From: Colwellia_A sp041890515
Lineage (GTDB): Bacteria > Pseudomonadota > Gammaproteobacteria > Enterobacterales > Alteromonadaceae
DNA: 64,000 nt
Assembly (NCBI GenBank): GCA_041890515.1
Contig: JASDWX010000059.1
Span: forward strand, 7,851-71,850
Direction of reading: 5' to 3'
The translations under genes were made by a program, and so were the position numbers. Each line of letters begins with the position of its first letter. The first letter of the stretch is position 1. The notes below the pieces were generated by a model that did not search any database, was not told where the DNA came from, and saw nothing but the letters and a program-made list of their open reading frames with translations. Positions 1 through 9,231 of this stretch are shown one piece after another.

Positions 1-76
1 AGAAATATAAAGGTGAGTGTGGCTAGCATAGGTAGTTCCTATATTTTTAGTTATCATTTTAGGTTTTTTGCTGTTG

Positions 77-529
77 TTACTTTATTGGTTCAACAACGAG
101 TGAGATATTTTCTTTACAAACGATTGTGGCGTGGCTACCTTTTTCTAACTCAGAGCCATCGCTAAGTGCTGTCCAAGTTGTCCCTTGAAATTCTACACGC
201 CCTGCATGTGTGCCAGGACCAATTTTTTCTACAACGTTTACTTCTTTACCATATATGTCTAACTCTTCATAAACGTTGTCGACAGTATAATCACCACTAA
301 AAAAGCGTTCAGTGACAAAATAAAGAATGAATAATAGGGATGAAGCCAAGATAAACCAAGTTGTTAAAGTAAGTGTCCAGGTATCAAGGAGTTGTTGCTG
401 TACGCCAATCGCAACTAATAATGAGGCGATACCTAAATTTAATAGTATGCCACCAGGAACAAAAATTTCAGCACAAGCAAATAAAATGGCTAAAACGATC
501 CAAGTTTCAAAGAAAAGAATGTACTCCAT
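77..529 (-). CDS. NfeD family membrane protein
   Basis: Protein of 150 residues. The first 70 residues hold about three hydrophobic helices, starting with a Trp-rich segment (ETWIVLAILFACAEIF) followed by the family's usual Pro-Gly-Gly turn. The C-terminal half is a small beta-rich domain ending in GSHATIVCKENISLVVEP, the OB-fold seen in NfeD proteins. Family members usually pair with a stomatin/SPFH protein in membrane quality control. Such a partner would lie beyond the left edge of the window, so the pairing is inference. The ATG has a purine-rich stretch (AAGGAG) just upstream. Confidence 0.85.
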   Translation of the reverse strand: MEYILFFETWIVLAILFACAEIFVPGGILLNLGIASLLVAIGVQQQLLDTWTLTLTTWFILASSLLFILYFVTERFFSGDYTVDNVYEELDIYGKEVNVVEKIGPGTHAGRVEFQGTTWTALSDGSELEKGSHATIVCKENISLVVEPIK

Positions 530-722
530 TACGAACTCCTTATCATTAATAGAACAATAGATTAACAGGTTAAAAAAATATAGATACTATTGTCACTATA
601 TTATGATTAGGTAAAATATATCCCCTAATTGTGTAGCAATAAAGTTAGCAAGGTAGACATAATATGTCAAGTTTCTCGTTGTGTTGGTTGCCTGATATCG
701 TTAATAAGTCTCGCTTTCTAAT

Positions 723-931
723 CTAGTTACTAGAGGGTCGTAAAATACTTTCAGACAATATTGCCGCATAAAGCAACATCAGTCTATTTTTTGGATATAC
801 TTGATTTAGCATCATATGAGCTTCAGTCGTTGCCTCTTTATACGGATAATTGTTATGTATGGCATACTACCAAAAATTATCGCAATGAGGGCTAAAGCAT
901 ATAGAAAAATCGCTTCTTTAAAATGAGTGAG
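723..931 (-). pseudogene. Possible relic of a small membrane protein
   Basis: On the minus strand, one frame gives a hydrophobic segment (KEAIFLYALALIAIIFGSMP). After a shift of frame near 850, a second open stretch reads YPYKEATTEAHMMLNQVYP and ends with AAILSESILRPSSN and a stop. Together they look like a short one-helix protein broken by one frameshift. No family was recognised. The two pieces could also be chance open frames in AT-rich DNA. Confidence 0.25.
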
Positions 932-1066
932 ATATTAGCTTGCTTATGTCGGTGAAATTTCTTGATCAAAAAGCAACTAAACCTTATAACGCCACCTCTA
1001 TGACACATTACAGTTTATTAACTTAGATATTTTTTATATCAATATTTATAAAGAACGGTAGGGTTA

Positions 1067-1115
1067 GAAAAAAACGGCTGGCGCCAGTTTATTGTAGGTG
1101 ATATTAATCACCTAC
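1067..1115 (-). terminator. Terminator region after hutU
   Basis: Read on the minus strand, a perfect 9-bp hairpin (1094-1102 with 1107-1115, loop of four) lies just past the hutU stop. It is followed by the palindrome CTGGCGCCAG (1078-1087) and a run of seven Ts (1067-1073). This is a good Rho-independent end for the hutCHU transcript. Confidence 0.65.
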
Positions 1116-1142
1116 TATAATGATCTCTGTAGTACTCAAACT

Positions 1143-3155
1143 TTAGAGTGATAAGTTATTTAAGATATCGTCATCAACTAAGTTAGCTAAAGTTACTTTA
1201 AGCTTAGGCGTTCTTGCCATTTCGCGTTTTATGGCAAAATTTGCTTCAGCATTTCGAGCCCAACTGCGTCTTGCAATACCATTGTTAACATCAAACAGCA
1301 GCATAGATTTCAGTTTACGTTCCGCATCTTCACTACCATCAAGTAACATACCAAAACCACCGTTGACCACTTCACCCCAGCCTACGCCGCCGCCATTATG
1401 AATAGAAACCCAAGTAGCGCCACGGAAACTATCACCGATTACATTATGAATAGCCATATCTGCAGTAAAGCGACTGCCATCATAAATATTGGACGTTTCG
1501 CGATACGGTGAATCTGTGCCACTTACATCATGGTGATCACGGCCTAATACTACTGGACCAATTTCCCCATTGTTGATAGCGTCATTAAAGGCTTTAGCAA
1601 TTTCCATGCGGCCTTGAGCATCAGCATAAAGAATACGAGCTTGTGAACCAACAACTAACTTGTTTTGTTTCGCCTCTTCAATCCAAGTAATGTTGTCTTG
1701 CATTTGCTGCTGAATTTCTTCAGGTGACTCTTGCATGATCTTTTTAAGAACACTTGCTGCGATGGCATCCGTTTTATCTAAATCTTCCGGTTTACCCGAA
1801 GCACATACCCAACGAAAGGGTCCAAAACCATAATCAAAACACATTGGACCTAAGATATCTTGAACGTATGATGGGTATTTGAAATCAATACCATTTTCCG
1901 CCATTACATCACCACCGGCGCGTGACGCTTCAAGTAAGAAAGCGTTACCATAATCGAAGAAATAAGTACCTTTAGCCGTATGTTTATTGACGGCGGCTGC
2001 ATGGCGTCTAAGTGTTTCTTGTACTTTTACTTTAAACGCTTCAGGCTCTTCTCGAATTAATCGATTAGATTCTTCATAACTAATGTCTACCGGGTAATAA
2101 CCGCCTGACCAAGGGTTATGCAATGACGTTTGATCTGAACCCAAGTGAATGAAAATTTCTTTTTCATAGAAACTTTCCCAAACATCAACGATATTACCTA
2201 TATAGGCAATTGATACCACTTCTTCATGTGCTTGTGCTTCTTTCACACGGGCAACAAGTTCATCCATGTTATCAATTAGCTCGTCAACCCAACCTTGCTG
2301 ATGACGTTTAGTGGCGGCATTTGCATTCACTTCAGCACAAACAGTAACACAATTAGCAATATTGCCTGCTTTAGGTTGTGCACCACTCATACCACCTAAG
2401 CCAGCTGTTAGGAATACTTTTCCTTTAGATGTTTCGCCTTTGTCTAGTACCTTACGAAACGCATTCATTACCGTAATAGTGGTGCCATGTACAATGCCTT
2501 GTGGCCCAATATACATGAAAGAACCCGCTGTCATTTGCCCGTATTGCGTTACACCTAAAGCATTGAACTTTTCCCAATCATCAGGTTTCGAATAATTAGG
2601 GATCATCATGCCATTGGTTACAACAACACGTGGTGCTTCTGTTGAAGACGGAAATAAGCCCATAGGGTGGCCAGAATAAAGATGCAAAGTTTGGTCACTT
2701 TCCATTTCACTTAAATACTTCATCGACAACAAATATTGCGCCCAGTTTTGAAAGACTGCCCCATTGCCACCATAAGTAATTAATTCCTCAGGATGTTGTG
2801 CAACAGCAGGATCTAGATTATTTTCAACCATTAACATGATTGCTGCTGCTTGAGTACATTTAGCGGGATAGTCAGACACCGAACGTGCTTTTAAAGCGTA
2901 GCTTGGCTTGAATCTATACATATAGATACGGCCAAAATCTTTTAGCTCTTGAGCAAATTCAGTCGCTAATTCGTGATGCCATTCGTTGGGCAAGTAACGC
3001 CGCGCATGGCTTACCGCCAGCTGCTTCTCGTCAGGTAATAGTATATCTTTACGTTTAGGTGCACGATTTGCATTTGCAGGATAAGCCTTTGCTTGAGGCA
3101 ATTGGCTTGGGATCCCTTGCATGATTTCTTCTTGAAATTTCATCGTAGTTGTCAT
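1143..3155 (-). CDS. hutU: Urocanate hydratase (urocanase), long form
   Basis: Catalyses the second step of histidine degradation, urocanate plus water to 4-imidazolone-5-propionate, with tightly bound NAD+ as electrophile. Diagnostic segments are YGGNGAVFQNW (residues 128-138) and the glycine-rich run near residue 250 (LTAGLGGMSGAQPKA). The stretch CFDYGFGPFRWVCASG contains the family's catalytic Cys region. At 670 residues it is about 110 longer than the common bacterial enzyme of roughly 555 and close to the length of animal UROC1. The extra sequence includes an N-terminal extension of about 80 residues. The gene follows hutH after 11 bases and is the last gene of the hutC-hutH-hutU unit. 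Confidence 0.96.
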   Translation of the reverse strand: MTTTMKFQEEIMQGIPSQLPQAKAYPANANRAPKRKDILLPDEKQLAVSHARRYLPNEWHHELATEFAQELKDFGRIYMYRFKPSYALKARSVSDYPAKCTQAAAIMLMVENNLDPAVAQHPEELITYGGNGAVFQNWAQYLLSMKYLSEMESDQTLHLYSGHPMGLFPSSTEAPRVVVTNGMMIPNYSKPDDWEKFNALGVTQYGQMTAGSFMYIGPQGIVHGTTITVMNAFRKVLDKGETSKGKVFLTAGLGGMSGAQPKAGNIANCVTVCAEVNANAATKRHQQGWVDELIDNMDELVARVKEAQAHEEVVSIAYIGNIVDVWESFYEKEIFIHLGSDQTSLHNPWSGGYYPVDISYEESNRLIREEPEAFKVKVQETLRRHAAAVNKHTAKGTYFFDYGNAFLLEASRAGGDVMAENGIDFKYPSYVQDILGPMCFDYGFGPFRWVCASGKPEDLDKTDAIAASVLKKIMQESPEEIQQQMQDNITWIEEAKQNKLVVGSQARILYADAQGRMEIAKAFNDAINNGEIGPVVLGRDHHDVSGTDSPYRETSNIYDGSRFTADMAIHNVIGDSFRGATWVSIHNGGGVGWGEVVNGGFGMLLDGSEDAERKLKSMLLFDVNNGIARRSWARNAEANFAIKREMARTPKLKVTLANLVDDDILNNLSL

Positions 3156-3166
3156 AGGAATAGCCC

Positions 3167-4675
3167 TTATTTAACGGTAAACGCTTGTGATTGTACTAAT
3201 CTGATCATGGCATCAATGTCAGGTTTTAAAAGTCTATCTTCTTCGAGTTTAGCAACCTTTGCTCTGATCACTTGGTGGTTTATCTCAATAATGTCAGAGC
3301 ATTTATTAGGGCGTCTAAATTCGATAGCTTGTGCTGCATACATTAATTCGATAGCCAATATTTTCTCTAAATTGCCTAATATTTGATTTAATTGTCTGCC
3401 CGAAATACTCCCCATAGAAACATGATCTTCCTGACCCATAGAGGTCGGTACACTATCCGCCGATGGTGGGAAACAAAGCGATTTATTTTCTGTTACCAAT
3501 GCTGCTGTTGTATATTGTGGGATCATCATGCCTGAATTTAAACCACCTGCGGAGGTCAATAATCTAGGCAAACCATGAATACCTTCTAATAAGAGGTAAC
3601 AACGGCGGTCTGAAATATTGCCCAATTCTGAAGCAGCAATGGAAGCATAGTCTAGAACCATAGCTAGTGGCTGGCCATGGAAGTTACCACCTGAAATCGC
3701 TTCTTCGCTACTGATAACAATGGGGTTGTCAGTGACAGAGTTCATTTCAATTTCAACTAACTCTTCTAAATGATAATACGCATTACGTGATGCGCCATGC
3801 ACCTGTGGAATACATCTTAATGAATAAGGGTCTTGTACACGCTCACATTCTTCATGGTCAGCCATGTTTTGAGAATCTTTAAAGAAGTTTCTCATACGCC
3901 CCGCAACAACAAGGTTCCCCTTAAATGCACGCGTTTGATGTAACTCATCTCTAAAGGGAGATTCACTGCCTTGCATCCCTTCGATACTCATTGCACCCGC
4001 CATATCAGCAAGGTCTAATAAGTAACGCATTTTAGTTAAGGCGGTGATGCCATGCGATAATATAAATTGCGTACCGTTAATTAATGCCAAGCCTTCTTTT
4101 GCTTGCAGGTCCATAACGTCTAAACCATTAGCATGCAGAAGCGGTGCAGCAGGTGCTATTTCGTCGTGTTGATCCTTTTCACTTTGCCAGAATTCACCTT
4201 CACCCAAAAGTGGTAAAAATAAGTGAGACAGCGGTGCTAAATCACCTGATGCGCCTACAGAACCTTGTTCTGGTACAACGGGAATCAAATCAAGCTTGAT
4301 AAACGCTAACATACGCTCTACAACTTCCAGACGAATACCTGAAAAACCTTGACTTAATGCATGTACCTTAGTGATCAACATTAGCTTTGAAATTGCTTTT
4401 TCAATGGGCTTACCGACACCTACGGCATGGGTAATAAGCAGGTTTTTTTGTAATAAATTAGTATCTTCAGGTGATATTTGTGTATCACATAACGGACCAA
4501 ATCCCGTATTGATACCATATACCGCTTTATCTGACGCTGCCATTTTCTCGACTCTTTGGCGGCTTATGTTGATTTTATCTATAGCTTCTTGGCAAAGTTC
4601 AGCTTTAATACTGCCATCAGCAATACCATTTACAATATCAAGACTCAGGCGATCAATACCGTATTTAAATGTCAT
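3167..4675 (-). CDS. hutH: Histidine ammonia-lyase (histidase)
   Basis: Removes ammonia from L-histidine to give urocanate, the entry step of the hut pathway. The Ala142-Ser143-Gly144 tripeptide inside GSVGASGDLAPLSH forms the self-made MIO electrophile. The catalytic-loop Tyr in YGINTGFG (near residue 53) and the SSxDSxPTSxxQEDHVSMG-type segment near residue 400 are also present. Its 502 residues are the normal length. It starts 15 bases after hutC and is co-transcribed with hutU. Aromatic ammonia-lyases and aminomutases share the MIO motif, but the neighbours make histidase nearly certain. Confidence 0.98.
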   Translation of the reverse strand: MTFKYGIDRLSLDIVNGIADGSIKAELCQEAIDKINISRQRVEKMAASDKAVYGINTGFGPLCDTQISPEDTNLLQKNLLITHAVGVGKPIEKAISKLMLITKVHALSQGFSGIRLEVVERMLAFIKLDLIPVVPEQGSVGASGDLAPLSHLFLPLLGEGEFWQSEKDQHDEIAPAAPLLHANGLDVMDLQAKEGLALINGTQFILSHGITALTKMRYLLDLADMAGAMSIEGMQGSESPFRDELHQTRAFKGNLVVAGRMRNFFKDSQNMADHEECERVQDPYSLRCIPQVHGASRNAYYHLEELVEIEMNSVTDNPIVISSEEAISGGNFHGQPLAMVLDYASIAASELGNISDRRCYLLLEGIHGLPRLLTSAGGLNSGMMIPQYTTAALVTENKSLCFPPSADSVPTSMGQEDHVSMGSISGRQLNQILGNLEKILAIELMYAAQAIEFRRPNKCSDIIEINHQVIRAKVAKLEEDRLLKPDIDAMIRLVQSQAFTVK

Positions 4676-4690
4676 CTTAATGCTCCGAAA

Positions 4691-5413
4691 TTAAAAAGTT
4701 AAGTGGCTGCCTAAACGGTATTTATTACCAGGTGCCGTTAAAATAGCTAAACTGACAACACCTTGGCTTGACCAAGTTCGTCGTTTAACTTGTAAACATG
4801 GGATTTGTGTTTCTATTGTCAGTAACTGACATATTTCTTTTTCAGCTAAAACAGCTTCAATTTCGTGCGTTGCTTCTGTTAATGGGGCTTCGCTTGATAA
4901 ATACTCATGAGGCGTAATTTTGGCAAAGTCTTGTGATAAATAATCAGGGACTAATTTACTATTCACATAACGTTGTTCGAGTTGAATCGGTTGGTCATTT
5001 TCAAAATGAAGCACTTCAGAGTAAAATACTGATCCATTGTTAACTGCACTTACCTTCAAGTTGAGAAGAATTGCAATTTCCTCATTAACGGCAACGGATA
5101 ATAATTTTAGCTGTTTGGCATGATGTTGATGACCACGGTCTTGAATTTCATCTGCGATATTACGAATTTCTAATAATGAAGACTGTGATTTAAAGGTAGC
5201 AACAAAAGTGCCTGATCCTTGTGAACGAATAAGTAAGCCTTGTTCGGTAAGTTCTTGCAATGCACGACGAGCAGTCATTCGGCTAACAGAGAACTGTTCA
5301 GCTAATTCATTCTCAGAAGGCACTTTTGCATGTTGTTGCCATTCACCAGATTCAATTTTTTTGCATATATGCTGCTTTATTACGGTAAACTTTGCTGTTT
5401 TTATTTGAGTCAT
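4691..5413 (-). CDS. hutC: Histidine utilisation repressor, GntR/HutC family
   Basis: A 240-residue GntR-type regulator. Residues 8-72 form the winged helix-turn-helix (PSENELAEQFSVSRMTARRAL), and residues 90-240 form the UTRA ligand-binding domain. In known systems HutC binds urocanate and then releases its operators. Here it is the first gene of the hutCHU unit and faces away from hutI, and palindromic operators lie in the 235-base gap between them, so it probably represses both directions and itself. Confidence 0.93.
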   Translation of the reverse strand: MTQIKTAKFTVIKQHICKKIESGEWQQHAKVPSENELAEQFSVSRMTARRALQELTEQGLLIRSQGSGTFVATFKSQSSLLEIRNIADEIQDRGHQHHAKQLKLLSVAVNEEIAILLNLKVSAVNNGSVFYSEVLHFENDQPIQLEQRYVNSKLVPDYLSQDFAKITPHEYLSSEAPLTEATHEIEAVLAEKEICQLLTIETQIPCLQVKRRTWSSQGVVSLAILTAPGNKYRLGSHLTF

Positions 5414-5467
5414 TTTAATTCGCTAGGCTTATTGTTCACAAGACTCTTTAGAGTCTCTAATCTATAA

Positions 5468-5480
5468 CTTGCATACACAA
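5468..5480. promoter_or_regulatory. Candidate HutC operator 1
   Basis: CTTGCATACACAA lies 55-67 bases upstream of the hutC ATG. It resembles the perfect palindrome at 5509-5520 and the CTTGTATxTACAAG-type hut operators known in Pseudomonas and Klebsiella. Its position suits autorepression of hutCHU. Confidence 0.55.
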
Positions 5481-5508
5481 TCTCATTTCTTGTTGTTAAA
5501 GTCAATAG

Positions 5509-5521
5509 TTGTATATACAAG
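5509..5521. promoter_or_regulatory. Candidate HutC operator 2 (perfect palindrome)
   Basis: TTGTATATACAA is a perfect 12-base palindrome, followed by G so that the right arm reads TACAAG. A further half-site in the opposite sense, TTGTGTAT, follows at 5527-5534. The site lies 128-140 bases upstream of the hutI ATG, and a possible -10 (TATAAG, 5539-5544) follows. It matches the known HutC operator pattern. Confidence 0.65.
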
Positions 5522-5648
5522 CTTGCTTGTGTATTTGCTATAAGTTAAAGTAGCGCTATAGGTAACATGACACTAAACTTATGAACGCCACCGTTTACGT
5601 TAAACTTTGGTCGTAAGCTTAGTGTTAAAATCAACTTTTGGATCGTTT

Positions 5649-6884
5649 ATGACAACTAATACCTCCGTTTGGCAAACTCTCTTCATTAACGTAAATTTAG
5701 CGACCATGACCGATGGCGCGAAAAGTTATGGCGCCATTGAAAATGGTGCTTTAGCCATAAGTGAAGGTAAAATTGCTTGGTTAGGTAAAGAATGTGATTT
5801 GCCAATGTATGAGCAAGGATCATTGAATGTTATAAATGGACTCGGCAAATGGTTAACACCTGGTTTAGTCGATTGTCATACCCATTTAGTTTATGGCGGT
5901 AATCGTGCCAATGAATTTGAAATGCGTCTTCAAGGGAAAAGTTATCAAGAAATTGCTAATGCTGGCGGAGGGATCGTTTCAACGGTTTCTGCAACACGCA
6001 AAGCGAGTGAATCTGAATTATTAGCAAGTGCATTACCACGATTGACGGCATTACATCATCAAGGTGTTACGACACTTGAAATAAAGTCAGGTTATGGACT
6101 TGATACGATGAATGAAATTAAAATGTTGAAGGTAGCAGGGCAGTTAGCTGAAATAATTCCTGTAACAATAAAGCGTACTTTCCTTGGTGCTCATGCTTTA
6201 CCTTTAGAATATAAAGACAAGCCCAATGATTACATTGAATTAGTGTGTAATGAAATGATCCCACTTATCGCAAAGGAGCAGTTAGCGGATGCCGTTGATG
6301 TATTTTGTGAAAGTATTGGTTTTAGTATAGAACAAACGGAGCGGGTATTTTCTGCTGCTCATACACATGAGTTACCTATAAAGGTACATGCTGAGCAGTT
6401 ATCTAATTTAGGCGGTACTGCGTTAGCTGCAAAATATAACGCACTTTCCTCTGATCATATCGAATTCTTAGATGAAACCGGCGTAAAAGCCATGAAAGAG
6501 GCTGATATGACGGCAGTATTGCTACCCGGTGCTTTCTATTTTTTACGCGAAACACAACTACCACCCATGGATTTATTAAGAAGGTATGCAGTGCCGATGG
6601 CGATTGCAACTGATGCTAACCCTGGCTCATCGCCGATTAATAATATCCAACTTATGCTCAATATGGCTTGTACGTTATTTCGATTAACACCTGCAGAAGC
6701 GTTAGCGGGTGTTACGTGTCATGGTGCAAAAGCCCTTGGATTATCAACAAGTAAAGGGCAATTATCACTTGGTTTTGACGCTGATATAGCGCTGTGGAAT
6801 ATTGAGAGACCCGCAGAACTTTGTTATCAATTCGGTGTTAATCCACTTAATGGATTATTTGTTTCTGGTCAGAAAGTCATATAA
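5649..6884 (+). CDS. hutI: Imidazolonepropionase
   Basis: Third step of histidine degradation: opens the ring of 4-imidazolone-5-propionate to give N-formimino-L-glutamate. It is a metal-dependent amidohydrolase of 411 residues, with the metal-binding DCHTHLVYGG (His77, His79), later ligand segments around KVHAEQLSN and SSDHIEF, and the ATDANPGSSP loop. The frame stays open to a TTG at 5607, but the ATG at 5649 gives the usual family length and N-terminus. It is transcribed alone, divergent from hutC. No hutG or hutF follows, so the fate of formiminoglutamate is decided elsewhere. Confidence 0.96.
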   Translation: MTTNTSVWQTLFINVNLATMTDGAKSYGAIENGALAISEGKIAWLGKECDLPMYEQGSLNVINGLGKWLTPGLVDCHTHLVYGGNRANEFEMRLQGKSYQEIANAGGGIVSTVSATRKASESELLASALPRLTALHHQGVTTLEIKSGYGLDTMNEIKMLKVAGQLAEIIPVTIKRTFLGAHALPLEYKDKPNDYIELVCNEMIPLIAKEQLADAVDVFCESIGFSIEQTERVFSAAHTHELPIKVHAEQLSNLGGTALAAKYNALSSDHIEFLDETGVKAMKEADMTAVLLPGAFYFLRETQLPPMDLLRRYAVPMAIATDANPGSSPINNIQLMLNMACTLFRLTPAEALAGVTCHGAKALGLSTSKGQLSLGFDADIALWNIERPAELCYQFGVNPLNGLFVSGQKVI

Positions 6885-7063
6885 TTCCCCTAAATAGGCT
6901 TGTGATGCAGTGAATTATTAATTTCATCATCAGTCTATTGACAAAACTCACTATACAAAATCTGCTATATTGCTTAATCTAGGCATATATACTCCCTTAC
7001 CACTTTAATATTTATCTTGAGAGGCTCGGGTATAAGTCTGTTGAAATTACGTAAAGGTAATGT

Positions 7064-9160
7064 ATGGAATTTTTTCGTTTAGCGCGCTTGTCATTAACTG
7101 AAATTTTGGCTTCTGTCTTAGGTTTGTTTTTATTCTCCGGTAATGTGCAAGCAGCCTCTTTTTCATTCATTGAATTTAATATTGCCTTTGTCTTGGGGTT
7201 AATGTTTCCGGTGATATTAATTATTGCATTAGTTAAGCCTTTACAGAATATTCGCCTGCGTTACCCAACCCTGATTTCTATGAGCGTTTTGTTAATGTTG
7301 TATGCGTTGGCTTATTCCAAGAGCTACCAAAGTGAACTCATACTTTCATCAGCAATGATTTTTTCATCCGTCTTATATTTTTGGTTACTAAGCACATATT
7401 CCACACCTGCTAAAAAAGTAAATTATTTGATCAACTTTATTGTGATTGCAACAGCAATATCTTTTGTTTTTAGCTTATGGTTTCTGTCTAATATTGATGG
7501 CTATTTAGCATGGTTGGCGGCAAGTGTTATGGTGCTTTTATGTGCAGGCACCACAGTGCTATCATCGAAAAAAATAAAAAACCCTAGTCGTATGAGATTA
7601 GCGATACAGTGGCTGATACACCTTTGCTTCGTGGTTATTATTTTTGCATGGTTAAATGCTTTCATCAGTGCAACATGGTTAGTCTCTGCAATCGTTATTT
7701 CCTATTTAGCCGCCTTAATTAATGGTTGTTGGTATTTGGTCCAAGCTGTTCGTAGAGAACTCAATGGCATTGATGAAAATAACCCTAATGTATCACCATC
7801 ATATTTATTAGATCCGGCGACAAATTTACCCAGTTATCAACAAGCACTTGAAAAACTAGATACGATTATTAAGCAGAAACCGAAAAGTCGATTTGTAACC
7901 ATCGTATTTAAACCGATCAATTTTCAGGCGGTTAATACGGTTTTAGGTCACCATAACTCTGATATTCTATTATTACAGTTAGCTTATTGTTTACAGAAAA
8001 AAGTATTTGAAAACAAATTATTAGCTAACTTTTCATTTAAGGACTCTCCAATAAAAATTGCACGATTACAAGGATTACATTTCCTGGTTGTGCTTGATTT
8101 AAGCGCTGATAATTATCCAGACCATACTAAAGTTGAGCAACTTTGCCGTGAACTTTCTGCCGCCGTACCAAGTGCGATGAGCTTTAAAAGTTTCTCTCTT
8201 AATTTTGAGTTGGCTTTTGGAGCGGCTTATATTGGAGAATATAGTCACAGTGTTAGTGAGGTAATTTCGTTTGCGGAAGACGCCTTACTTGTGTCAGAAA
8301 AAGATCAAAAAATTGTCAGTTATTTTGATCACAATAGTGCGCTCTTCACGGAAAAACAGCTACATCGTATGGAGCGATTAAAGCAGGATATTGCCGATAA
8401 AAAGCTACATTGGTATTTGTTGCCCCAAATATGCTTAACGACTAAAAAAGTATTAGGTTTTCAAATGGAGGTGCATTGGTATTGTGATGATGCCGCTCCT
8501 TTGGGATTAAATCAGTTTGTTGATATTGCCGAACACAGCGGTGACATTTATCTGTTAACGAAACAAATGATTGTACAAGCCTGTAAATCGGTTACCCAAT
8601 TTAAAAAAATAGGTTTTGAAAAGCCAGTTACCATCACCCTTGCAAGCAAAGAACTACTTGAACCAGCGCTCATTGATTATATTGTTTTGCAAGCAAATAA
8701 ATATAATGTTGATACAAAGAATTTAATTGTAGAGTTTAAAGAAGCCTTAATTTTATCTGCCAGCCAAAGGGCAAAAGCAATTATTGATCAACTTAAGTCT
8801 TTAGATATAAATGTAGCGATAGGTGATTTTTCTGGTAGTTATGAGTCATTACGGTATTTACGAAAAGTTAGCATCCATCAAGTAAAAATAAATTGTGACC
8901 TTTTGAGTGAAAATAATAACAATGAAAATTCTGGATCAGATAAAGCTATAATTAATGCGCTTGTAAATTTAACCCGTGCAATGAAGTTACCCCTTATTGG
9001 TACATCAATGAATAATCGTAATGTTGAACAATCATTTATTGCTATGGGAGGAGAATTTGCACAAGGCCGATACATCAGCCGTGGTGTTGTTTTTGATGAA
9101 ATTGAAATTTGGAGCAAACGTTGGTTAGAGCAATACCCGCATAGTGAAAAAACTAAATAA
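7064..9160 (+). CDS. Membrane GGDEF-EAL protein with both domains degenerate
   Basis: A 698-residue protein. The first 235 residues hold about seven membrane helices, the region 250-430 a GGDEF-like fold, and the rest an EAL-like fold. Key residues are lost in both: the GGDEF signature is replaced by LQGLHF, the EAL signature reads QMEVHW, the family's DDFGTGYSSL reads GDFSGSYESL, and the ITE segment reads VEFKE. It should therefore neither make nor cleave cyclic di-GMP. A receptor, scaffold or regulator role is inferred. The overall fold is clear from LDPATNLPSYQQALEKLD and the C-terminal GGEFAQGRYISRGV. No partner gene is adjacent. Confidence 0.85.
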   Translation: MEFFRLARLSLTEILASVLGLFLFSGNVQAASFSFIEFNIAFVLGLMFPVILIIALVKPLQNIRLRYPTLISMSVLLMLYALAYSKSYQSELILSSAMIFSSVLYFWLLSTYSTPAKKVNYLINFIVIATAISFVFSLWFLSNIDGYLAWLAASVMVLLCAGTTVLSSKKIKNPSRMRLAIQWLIHLCFVVIIFAWLNAFISATWLVSAIVISYLAALINGCWYLVQAVRRELNGIDENNPNVSPSYLLDPATNLPSYQQALEKLDTIIKQKPKSRFVTIVFKPINFQAVNTVLGHHNSDILLLQLAYCLQKKVFENKLLANFSFKDSPIKIARLQGLHFLVVLDLSADNYPDHTKVEQLCRELSAAVPSAMSFKSFSLNFELAFGAAYIGEYSHSVSEVISFAEDALLVSEKDQKIVSYFDHNSALFTEKQLHRMERLKQDIADKKLHWYLLPQICLTTKKVLGFQMEVHWYCDDAAPLGLNQFVDIAEHSGDIYLLTKQMIVQACKSVTQFKKIGFEKPVTITLASKELLEPALIDYIVLQANKYNVDTKNLIVEFKEALILSASQRAKAIIDQLKSLDINVAIGDFSGSYESLRYLRKVSIHQVKINCDLLSENNNNENSGSDKAIINALVNLTRAMKLPLIGTSMNNRNVEQSFIAMGGEFAQGRYISRGVVFDEIEIWSKRWLEQYPHSEKTK

Positions 9161-9231
9161 ATTATCACAGAGTAATGATTTTAGCGGCGTTTTAAGTGAA
9201 TCAACGCTGTTAAGGATTAACGGGCGGGGCA

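Larger units (their letters stand above)
530..1142. other. Intergenic region without an intact gene
   Basis: This 613-base stretch lies between the end of hutU and the start of nfeD, both read leftward. Its right end carries the hutU terminator. The middle (about 723-931) has a broken reading frame on the minus strand, listed separately. No RNA gene or repeat array was seen. Confidence 0.6.

Noticed and set aside
1..57. Possible start of a leftward gene after nfeD (ATG at 57)
   Set aside because: Only 19 codons lie in the window and no SPFH signature can be seen, so no gene is claimed.
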